From an uncultured Pseudomonadota bacterium (GTDB lineage Bacteria > Myxococcota_A > UBA796 > SXON01): a stretch of 32,194 nucleotides of DNA. The translations under genes and the position numbers were made by a program. The stretch is from the NCBI GenBank assembly GCA_903959175.1, contig CAJBVW010000365.1, forward strand, positions 1 through 32,194. The letters are read 5' to 3'. Positions 23,961-30,829 of the stretch are shown here, piece after piece (position 1 is the stretch's first letter; every line of letters begins with the position of its first letter). Below the pieces are notes generated by a model. It did no database searches and was not told the origin of the DNA. It saw only the letters and a list, made by a program, of their open reading frames with translations.

Positions 23961-24631
23961 TCAGCCGGCCCGGGAATTCACGCGCGCGCTCGCGACGATT
24001 TCGCCGGTCCCGTCGACCGCGGGGGCCGCGCCCAGCCCTGGGAGGGAGAGCCCCGCGTCGTTCAGGGCGTTCCAGGCCGCGGCTCCGCGTGTACCGCCGC
24101 GACGGTCGCCAGAGCGTGAGAGAGGGCGGCCTCGACCGCGGAAGGGGGGCATGGAGCGGGACGAGGAGCTCGACCCGCCGGGAGGTGCGCCGCTCCGGCG
24201 CCGAATAATTCTGCACGCGCGCCCGGGCGATCACGGAATTGGGAAAGGTGACGATGTCCCCGGAGAGGGTGCGAAGGTGGGTCGACCGCGAGGTAGGCGA
24301 GCACCAGCAATTCGACCGCGGTGACGGCGCTGCGGAGCCCGGGCAGCTCGAGCTCGCGCAACGCGAGGAGCGTATGCACCGCGACGAGCACGATGAGCGC
24401 CTTCGCGGGGAGGCGCATGCGTCCGAAGAGGAGATCGTCGAGCTGGGTGTTCGTCCGCGCCGCGACCCGCGCGAGGAGGTGGAGCGTCCACCCGTAGAGG
24501 ATCGCGCCGAGGAGCAGGATCCCCGCCGAGAACGTGAGCGCGCCGGGCCACGTCATCGGGAGGGTGAAGTGGGTCGCGAGCAGCGGGTAGAGGTGCTGGA
24601 ACAGGGCCGCTCCGAGGGGCGCGTAGCCTAC
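23961..24631 (-). pseudogene. Broken MscS-family mechanosensitive channel
   Basis: Four pieces of one MscS-type channel lie in order but in different frames. (A) 24631-24287: three membrane helices (LTFSAGILLLGAILYGWTLH, the ARTNTQLDDLLFG loop, ALIVLVAVHTLLAL, VELLVLAYLAV). (B) about 24285-24150: the beta domain THLRTLSGDIVTFPNSVIAR then VQNYSAPERRTSRRVELLV. (C) 24143-24076: AVEAALSHALATVAAVHAEP. (D) to stop at 23961: WNALNDAGLSLPGLG. Between A and B the pore-lining helix and upper beta domain (about 60-80 residues) are gone, with the join at GTCGAC 24281. B to C shifts frame at a G6 run (24144-24149). C to D lacks the C-terminal strand region. No start codon lies before piece A in frame; ATG 24556 is internal. 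The gene is dead. Confidence 0.8.
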
Positions 24632-24655
24632 CGGGCGCGCGGCCTGCGAGCAGGA

Positions 24656-24685
24656 TTGCGGGTGGGGCCGCGCCGGCTGTACCCT
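24656..24685 (+). promoter_or_regulatory. Promoter: TTGCGG-18-TACCCT
   Basis: A -35-like TTGCGG (24656-24661) and a -10-like TACCCT (24680-24685), 18 bases apart, stand before the lipoprotein gene. The start would be about 24692 and the mRNA would have a short leader with GGAG at 24696-24699. It overlaps the decayed 5' end of the MscS remnant. Confidence 0.4.
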
Positions 24686-24706
24686 GCGGCTCTCCGGAGC
24701 CTCGCC

Positions 24707-25915
24707 ATGCTGATCCTGTCGGTGATCGGCTGCGCGACGTCTCCCCCGACGCGCCCCGAGGGCGCCCCGCCCGACGCCGAGATCGAGGACACCTCGGTTC
24801 CGGACACGGCCGGCCCCGACGACACGGGGGCGACCGTGGAGGACACCGGGCCCGCCGACACAGGGAGCACGCCCGAGATCGCGCCGTGCGAGGGGTCGGA
24901 CGACCCCGAGCGGCCGATGGGCTTCCGTGACCTGCTCGCGCGCCTGGAGGTCGACGGCTGCCTCTCCGACGCCGATCAGGCCGCAGCCGTCGCCTTCGTG
25001 GACGGCTTCTTCGAGACGCAGGACGTGTGGTGCGACGCCGTCTACCGGCTCTCTTCTACGGACGGCCTCTTTTTCACGGGCACCCCCGAGCTCGTGCGAG
25101 AACACGCCAGCGTCGCGGACGTGGCGGTCACGGCGGAGGGCGCGCACGTCCTCGTCTACAACGACCTTCGCCCCGGCCTCTTCGCCGAGACGCTACGCGA
25201 CGACCCCGCGCGCTTCTGGCGCCAGGGGCTCATTGGCGTCGGCGGGGTCGGGATGTCGATCGACCGGGGGGAGGGGTTCACCGAGGCGGGGGTCGACCTC
25301 CATCTCCCGGGGCTCGCCCTCGTGGTCGACCCGGACCTGAGCGTGCGTCCGGCCGGCGACTACCGGCTCGTGACCTTCCGGGTCCCCGCGGCGGAGCTGG
25401 ACGGGGAACAATGGGACCCGCTCCAGACTGCCCCCCCGCACGACTACTACCGCGCCGTGTCGCCAGTCTTCGGCATGTTCTTCCCCGCCGCCCACGTGCT
25501 CGCCGCCACCACGGGCAACGCCGGCGGGGCCGATCCCACCGTGCTCGACGTGGAGGGCGGCGAGGTCCTCTTCCTCGGCGACTCCACGCGGCCCCTGGTC
25601 GGCTGGACGGCGCCGAACGGCCAGTACGGCGTCCCCGAGACTCCCCCCGACGTCTACGCGCCCATCCCCGCGTCCGCGCCCAACGCGGTGGTCGCCCCGG
25701 ACGGCTCCTACCGGCTCTACTACGTCGACAACCGCTCGGCGGGCATGGAGGTGGCCACGAGTGAGGACGGCAGGACCTGGACCCCGCTGGGGCTCGCCAC
25801 CAACGTCCCGGACGTACACTCCCCGTCCGTCGTCGTCGGCGCCCACGGGACGTGGTGGCTGTACTTCGGGCGGCGCGAAGAGACGTGCATGCTGGCGATT
25901 CACGACGCGGAATAG
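24707..25915 (+). CDS. Lipoprotein with DTG linker and beta-propeller-like domain
   Basis: A 402-residue lipoprotein (lipobox VIGC, Cys9). Residues 15-60 form a classic linker of DTS, DTA, DTG units (IEDTSVPDTAGPDDTG and more). The mature domain has repeated motifs typical of five-bladed propellers of the sialidase/GH43 type: APNAVVAPDGSYRLYYVD, MEVATSEDGRTWTPLG, VHSPSVVVGAHGTWWLYF. These match Asp-box-like sugar-binding blades, but catalytic residues cannot be assigned by eye, so a glycoside hydrolase role is only possible. The start is ATG with GGAG eight bases upstream; a longer open frame runs through the MscS remnant and is rejected. Confidence 0.8.
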   Translation: MLILSVIGCATSPPTRPEGAPPDAEIEDTSVPDTAGPDDTGATVEDTGPADTGSTPEIAPCEGSDDPERPMGFRDLLARLEVDGCLSDADQAAAVAFVDGFFETQDVWCDAVYRLSSTDGLFFTGTPELVREHASVADVAVTAEGAHVLVYNDLRPGLFAETLRDDPARFWRQGLIGVGGVGMSIDRGEGFTEAGVDLHLPGLALVVDPDLSVRPAGDYRLVTFRVPAAELDGEQWDPLQTAPPHDYYRAVSPVFGMFFPAAHVLAATTGNAGGADPTVLDVEGGEVLFLGDSTRPLVGWTAPNGQYGVPETPPDVYAPIPASAPNAVVAPDGSYRLYYVDNRSAGMEVATSEDGRTWTPLGLATNVPDVHSPSVVVGAHGTWWLYFGRREETCMLAIHDAE

Positions 25916-25924
25916 GGGCCTGAC

Positions 25925-25953
25925 CTGAACGGGCGGTCACGTATCGGTTAGCT
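25925..25953 (+). promoter_or_regulatory. Candidate promoter of recD2: CTGAAC-17-TTAGCT
   Basis: TTAGCT (25948-25953) ends seven bases before the recD2 ATG, with CTGAAC 17 bases upstream as a possible -35. A weak GAGG lies between, so a leaderless or very short leader is expected. Confidence 0.35.
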
Positions 25954-25960
25954 GTCGAGG

Positions 25961-28102
25961 ATGTCCGCCGAACGCCTCGAGGGCGAGCTCACCGGGTTCA
26001 GCTTCAAGTCCGGAGACGGCGGTTTTGCCGTCGGAAAGATCAAGATCCAGACCGGGGCGGAGGTGCTCGCGGTCGGCGCGATCGCGCACCTGTACGAGGG
26101 GCAGCGCGTCGTCGCGACCGGCCAGTGGGTGAACGACGGGCGCTTCGGTCGTCAGTTCAAGATCGAGTCCTGCCTCGTGGAGGAGCCCCGCACGCTCCGC
26201 GGCCTCGAACGCTACCTCTCGGCCGCGATCGACGGCGTGGGGCCGGAGCTGGCGCGCCGCATCGTAGAGACCTTCGGGCTCGATGCCCTGCAGGTGCTGG
26301 AGGACGAACAGGAGCGCCTCGCGGAGGTGCCCGGCATCGGCGACAAGACCCGCGAGAAGATCGCGGTCGGTTGGGCGGAGGACCGCACCGGGCGCGCCCT
26401 CGCCATCACGCTCAAGGGATTCGGGCTCGGGCCCGTGGCGTGCAAACGCATCGCGACGGAGTTCGGGAAGGACGCCCTCACCGTCGTCCAGCGCCGCCCC
26501 TACGACCTCGTGAAGATCAAGGGGATCGGCTTCGGCACGGCGGACCAGATCGCGCGCTCCAGCGGCGTCGCGAAGGAGGATCCCGCGCGGATCCAGGCCG
26601 CCGTCGGCTTCTGCCTGGAGGCGGCCGAGGACGACGGGAGCTGCTACCTCCCCGAGGCCGTGCTCCTGGAGCGCCTCGTCAAGCTCGACATCCCGCTGGA
26701 CGCCGCCCGCACCGAGCTCGACCGCATGGCCGGCTTCGGCCGCGTCGCTCGTCACGGCGCCCCCCTGGAGGAGCACCGCGCCATCTTCCGCCCCGAGGTC
26801 GAGCGGATGGAGGCCAAGGTGGCGCGATCCCTGGAGGATCGCCTGCGGGACGTCGCCGCAGCCCGCGCGGTGGACGTGTCCGCCGCCGAGGTCGCCTGCA
26901 AGCTCGAGCTCCACACCGCGCAGCGCGCCGCCGTCGAGCTCGCGCTGGCGAGCGGCGTCTCGGTCATCACTGGCGGCCCGGGCACCGGGAAGACCACCAT
27001 CCTCAAGGTGCTCCTCGCGGCGGGGCGCCAACGCAACGAGAAGTGGCTCTGCGCGGCCCCCACCGGCCGGGCGGCGCGGCGGCTCACGGAGTCGGGCGGG
27101 CAGGAGGCGAAGACCCTCCATCGCCTCCTCGAATTCTCCATGCAATCCATGAAGTTCACCCGCGATAGCTCGAAGCTGCTCGAAGCCGACGGCGTGCTGG
27201 TGGACGAGTCCTCCATGCTCGATCTGAAGCTCATGGCGGCCCTGCTCGACGCGCTCCCGGCGAAGTGCCGGCTGGTGCTCGTCGGCGACGTCGACCAGCT
27301 CCCGAGCGTCGGCGCGGGGCAGATCCTGCGGGACTGCATCGACAGCGGCGCGCTCCCCGTCGCGCGCCTCACCGAGGTGTACCGGCAGGCGAACGACAGC
27401 GGCATCGTCCGCAACGCGCACCGCGTCAACCACGGCGAGGTCCCGCTCTCCGGCGAGAAGGACGAGGCCGGGGAGGTGAAGGACTTCTTCGTCCTCACCC
27501 GCGAGGACGCGATGGACGCGCAGAACCTGCTCCTCCAGGTCATCCAACAGCGGTTGCCGAAGCTCGGCTTCGACCCGAAGCGGGACGTGCAGGTGCTCAC
27601 CCCCATGCACGGCGGCATCCTCGGCACCACCGCCCTGAACGAGCGCCTCCAGGCCGCGCTCAACCCCGACGGCGCCCCGCTCGTCCGCGGGAACCGCACC
27701 TGGCGCGTCGGCGACCGCGTGCTCCAGACCCGGAACGACTACGACAACGACATCTTCAACGGGGATGTCGGGAGCGTGCGCGCCGTCGAGTCGGGCGGGC
27801 TCGTCATCGACTTCGACGGGCGGGAGGTCACCCTCATCGGGGACAGCCTCGACGCCATCGAGCTCGCCTACGCCATCAGCATCCACAAGTCGCAGGGCAG
27901 CGAATACCCGGCGGTGATCGTCGCGATCCACAACAGCCACTTCGTCATGCTCCGGCGGAACCTGCTCTACACGGCCCTCACCCGCGCCAAGCGCTTCGCG
28001 TGCCTCGTGTCGAGCGCGCGCGCGGTGCGCACGGCGGTCGGTCGGGCCGGCGGAGACGAGCGCTACACGCGGCTGGCCGCGCGGTTGCGGGCGGGACGCT
28101 GA
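25961..28102 (+). CDS. recD2: RecD2 5'-3' DNA helicase (RecD-like)
   Basis: A 713-residue SF1B helicase. The N-terminal OB-like part is followed by helix-hairpin-helix repeats (residues 84-220; VPGIGDKTREKI, IKGIGFGTADQI). The ATPase has Walker A GGPGTGKTT (338-346), Q-motif-like LHTAQRAAVELA, motif Ia APTGRAARRL, DEAD-box-like VDESSM, motif III GDVDQLPSVGAG, VYRQ and motif VI YTALTRAKR. RecD2 unwinds 5'-3' in bacteria that need not have RecBCD and is linked to DNA repair and replication fork maintenance. All motifs are intact, in contrast to the RecG-like protein upstream. Confidence 0.95.
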   Translation: MSAERLEGELTGFSFKSGDGGFAVGKIKIQTGAEVLAVGAIAHLYEGQRVVATGQWVNDGRFGRQFKIESCLVEEPRTLRGLERYLSAAIDGVGPELARRIVETFGLDALQVLEDEQERLAEVPGIGDKTREKIAVGWAEDRTGRALAITLKGFGLGPVACKRIATEFGKDALTVVQRRPYDLVKIKGIGFGTADQIARSSGVAKEDPARIQAAVGFCLEAAEDDGSCYLPEAVLLERLVKLDIPLDAARTELDRMAGFGRVARHGAPLEEHRAIFRPEVERMEAKVARSLEDRLRDVAAARAVDVSAAEVACKLELHTAQRAAVELALASGVSVITGGPGTGKTTILKVLLAAGRQRNEKWLCAAPTGRAARRLTESGGQEAKTLHRLLEFSMQSMKFTRDSSKLLEADGVLVDESSMLDLKLMAALLDALPAKCRLVLVGDVDQLPSVGAGQILRDCIDSGALPVARLTEVYRQANDSGIVRNAHRVNHGEVPLSGEKDEAGEVKDFFVLTREDAMDAQNLLLQVIQQRLPKLGFDPKRDVQVLTPMHGGILGTTALNERLQAALNPDGAPLVRGNRTWRVGDRVLQTRNDYDNDIFNGDVGSVRAVESGGLVIDFDGREVTLIGDSLDAIELAYAISIHKSQGSEYPAVIVAIHNSHFVMLRRNLLYTALTRAKRFACLVSSARAVRTAVGRAGGDERYTRLAARLRAGR

Positions 28103-28128
28103 CGACCGGCGCCGCCTCGCGATAGAGT
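28099..28128 (+). promoter_or_regulatory. Candidate promoter: CTGACG-18-TAGAGT
   Basis: CTGACG (28099-28104) and TAGAGT (28123-28128) with an 18-base spacer stand before the phosphoesterase-like lipoprotein gene, and the -35 overlaps the recD2 stop. The mRNA would have a leader of about 26 bases containing CGGAGG, the ribosome binding site. Confidence 0.4.
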
Positions 28129-28161
28129 GCGCCCCCGCGCCCGCACTACCTCGGAGGCGAC

Positions 28162-29325
28162 GTGCTCTTCCTGCTCACCGGCTGCATCGGCCTGAACGCC
28201 ACGGCGATCCCCACCCAGGACATCTACGCCGACAACGGCGAGACCAAGGGCGGCCCGAGCCGCGTGGAGTTCGCGGTCGTGGGTGACGTTCGCCCGGCCA
28301 TCCCCGGCGAAGAGGCGCGCGGCCGCGTCGCGACGCCCGCCACCTCCGCCGCCGTCGCCAAGGACATCTCCGCCGCGGTCCAGGCGGACGACGCCTCCTT
28401 CGTCGTGCTCCTCGGCAACCTCGTCGCCACCTCCTCGACCGCCGAGTGGAAGGGCTTCGCGCGCGGCTGGTCGCAGGTCATCTCGGGCAGCGAGCTCCCC
28501 GAGGCCGGCGTGCAGCGCGTACGCGTGGTCCCGGTCGCGGGCGCCTCCGACCGCGCGGGGGACGACCGCCTCGTCGGCTTCGGCGCGGCGTTCCCGGGCG
28601 TGGGCGCGGACATCGGCTACAACCGCGTCGCGAGCTGGTACACGTTCGACGTGACCGCCGGCAAGGCCACCTGGCGCATGCTCATCCTCGACAGCGCGAA
28701 GGACACCCTCGGCTCCCGCTGGGACGAGCAGATGGCGTGGATCCCGAAGGCGCTCGAGGGCGACTACGACGGCCTGCTCGTCTTCATGCACAACCCGCTG
28801 TGGACGCTCGCGAAGGGCTCCACCCCGGACGAGGGCAAGGCCCCGAGCGAGCTGCTCGAGGCGGTCGACCAATCCACGAAGATCGGCGCGCTCAAGGCCG
28901 TGTTCTCGGGGAATGCCCACACGAACGAGGTCTACCTCCCCGGCGGCCGCTTCGGCGAGCTCTACGTCAACGCGGGCGGCGGCGGCGCCCCGGCCGACAC
29001 GGTGAAGCGCTGGGGCCGCGTCGGGCAGGAAGACCTCAAGATGGAGCCCATCTTCGACCTCGCCCTCGTCAAGGAGTTCGACCGCTGGATCGAGCCCCGC
29101 GGCATCTCCGAGGCCCTCCAGGAGAAGGCGAAGGCGTCCGGGAGCTGGTCCGGCTTCGACGCCGAGATCGACGCCGCCGCGATGCCCGTGCAGGGCTGGT
29201 GGAGCGTCGCGCTCGTCGGGGACGACATGCAGCTGACCTTCCGCATGGTCGGCGCGGACGGCGCGCTCAAGGACCTGTACACGATCAACTTCGACTCGAA
29301 GGAAGGGTGGAAGGCCGGGAAGTAG
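28162..29325 (+). CDS. Metallophosphoesterase-like lipoprotein lacking metal ligands
   Basis: A 387-residue lipoprotein (LLTGC, Cys8), GTG start with CGGAGG upstream. The strand order is that of calcineurin-like phosphoesterases. The usual motifs DxH, GDxxD, GNHD, H and GHxH read here GDVR (41-44), GNLVA (85-89), GASD (127-130), His210 in FMHNPLW and GNAH (250-253). At least four metal-binding residues are changed, so phosphoesterase activity is unlikely. Perhaps it binds a ligand or serves as an envelope structural protein. The GTG of the following glycosyltransferase gene lies inside its last 19 bases, so the two are coupled. Family assignment is by motif pattern and is moderate in certainty. 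Confidence 0.65.
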   Translation: MLFLLTGCIGLNATAIPTQDIYADNGETKGGPSRVEFAVVGDVRPAIPGEEARGRVATPATSAAVAKDISAAVQADDASFVVLLGNLVATSSTAEWKGFARGWSQVISGSELPEAGVQRVRVVPVAGASDRAGDDRLVGFGAAFPGVGADIGYNRVASWYTFDVTAGKATWRMLILDSAKDTLGSRWDEQMAWIPKALEGDYDGLLVFMHNPLWTLAKGSTPDEGKAPSELLEAVDQSTKIGALKAVFSGNAHTNEVYLPGGRFGELYVNAGGGGAPADTVKRWGRVGQEDLKMEPIFDLALVKEFDRWIEPRGISEALQEKAKASGSWSGFDAEIDAAAMPVQGWWSVALVGDDMQLTFRMVGADGALKDLYTINFDSKEGWKAGK

Positions 29326-30815
29326 CCCCCGCGCGGTCGCCCGCCGCCGCGGCGCTGCGGGCGATCCTGCTGGTGCTCCCGGCGGTCGCGCTCACGGTCC
29401 ACGCCGCGACCGTGCCCGTCGCGCGGATCGTGGGGCGCGTCCCCGACGACGCCCTGTTCTACCTCGTGATCGCGCGGCGCCTCCTCGCGGGCGAGGGCTT
29501 CACCTTCGACGGCGTGGCGCCCACCACGGGCTTCCACCCCGCGTGGCTCGCGCTCGTCACGGCGACCGCGCCCGTCGGCGACCCCACCGCGGGCTTCCGG
29601 GGCCTGATCCTGCTGCACGGGGCCGCGGTAGTCGCGAGCGTGCTGCTGCTCGACGGCGTGCTCCTGCGCGCCGGAGTGGGGCGGGGGCGCGCGGGCGTGA
29701 GCGCGACGGCGGCCGGGGCGTGGGCCGCGACCGCGTACGGCCTCGGGATGGAGACCGCGCTCGTAAGTGCGCTCGCGCTCGCGACGATCAGGCTGGGGCT
29801 CCGCCTGGAGCGCGGGGGGGAGGGCGGCCACCTCGGCGCCGCGGTCCTCGGCTTCGCGCTCGGGATCACGCGCGTGGACGCCGCACCGTTGCTCCTCGGC
29901 GCCGGCCGGCGCGCCCCGACGGCGCTCCTCGGCGGGGCGGCGGGCGTCGCGGCGACGCTCGCGTTCAACCGCGCGGTCGCGGGAGAGTGGGTGTCCACCG
30001 CGGCGGGCATCAAGGGGCTCGGGAGCGTCGTCGATCGCTTGGGCCGCCTGAACCCGGGCGCGATGTGGCGCCACCTGCCGGCCCCAGCGGTGGGCGCAAT
30101 CGTCGTGATCGTGCTTGCGTTGGTAGTCGGGCGGGCGCGGGTGCCGCGGCCAATGCTGCTCGCGGGGGCGGGCGCCGCGGCCTGGATTGCGGCCTCCTAC
30201 CTGTTCAACAACCTCGTCGGGCCCTGGTACCTGCTGCCGCCGACGTGGATCCTCGTGGCCTCGGCGGTCGTCGCGACCGGGTCGTGCTCCCGGCGCGTCG
30301 GTGCCGCGCTGACCGGGGTGCTCGTCGTGACGCTCCTGCGCACGGTCGCGCTGCCCGCGCCAGGGCTCCACGCCACGGTGGTGGACTTCGCGCGGGCGGT
30401 GAACGCCGCCACCCCGCCGGACGCGCGCGTCCTCGCCGAGGACTTCCCGGGTATCGTCGCGTGGTTCGGGGAGCGCACGGTGCTCCCGGGAGACGGCCTC
30501 GCCACCGAGGCGGGCTACCGCATCGCGCTCACGACGGGCACCGTGCTCGCGTGGTGGGAGGCGCGGGGCGCGACACACTACGCGGTGACCCGTCGGCGCG
30601 CGGCATGGTCGGAGGAGCGCCCGCTCGTCGACCGGATCGCGCCGCCGTTCCTGCCGGTGCCGCCGTCGCCGGTGCCGCTGGACGCGGAGCGCCGGAGGGT
30701 CGAGCGGGTCGATCCGGGGAGCGGGCGGTTGTTCGCGTTGTATCCGCTGGACGGGCAAGGGGACCCGGAAGCCGCGGCTCCGGGGCGTTACGGGGGCGGC
30801 GCCCCCGTCCCATGA
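29307..30815 (+). CDS. GT-C-type multi-pass membrane glycosyltransferase
   Basis: A 502-residue protein with about 10 hydrophobic segments. After the first helix comes the loop GRVPDDALFYLVIARRLLAG with Asp47 and Asp48, then FTFDGVAPTTGFHPAWLAL. This DDAxxYL...FDG...TTGFHPxW signature belongs to membrane GT-C transferases using polyprenyl-phosphate sugars (Dol-P-mannose-transferase-like). The last part (about residues 350-500) is soluble and lies outside the membrane. The enzyme probably adds a sugar to a lipid or glycan; donor and acceptor are unknown. GTG 29307 overlaps the upstream gene by 19 bases; GAAGG precedes it closely. The larger open frame further upstream is a shadow. Confidence 0.75.
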   Translation: MEGREVAPARSPAAAALRAILLVLPAVALTVHAATVPVARIVGRVPDDALFYLVIARRLLAGEGFTFDGVAPTTGFHPAWLALVTATAPVGDPTAGFRGLILLHGAAVVASVLLLDGVLLRAGVGRGRAGVSATAAGAWAATAYGLGMETALVSALALATIRLGLRLERGGEGGHLGAAVLGFALGITRVDAAPLLLGAGRRAPTALLGGAAGVAATLAFNRAVAGEWVSTAAGIKGLGSVVDRLGRLNPGAMWRHLPAPAVGAIVVIVLALVVGRARVPRPMLLAGAGAAAWIAASYLFNNLVGPWYLLPPTWILVASAVVATGSCSRRVGAALTGVLVVTLLRTVALPAPGLHATVVDFARAVNAATPPDARVLAEDFPGIVAWFGERTVLPGDGLATEAGYRIALTTGTVLAWWEARGATHYAVTRRRAAWSEERPLVDRIAPPFLPVPPSPVPLDAERRRVERVDPGSGRLFALYPLDGQGDPEAAAPGRYGGGAPVP

Positions 30816-30829
30816 AAAAAGGCTTGAAC

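Noticed and set aside
24281-24286. GTCGAC at the MscS fragment join as a recombination site
   Set aside because: A six-base palindrome is too short and too common here; no integrase, transposase or flanking repeats are present.
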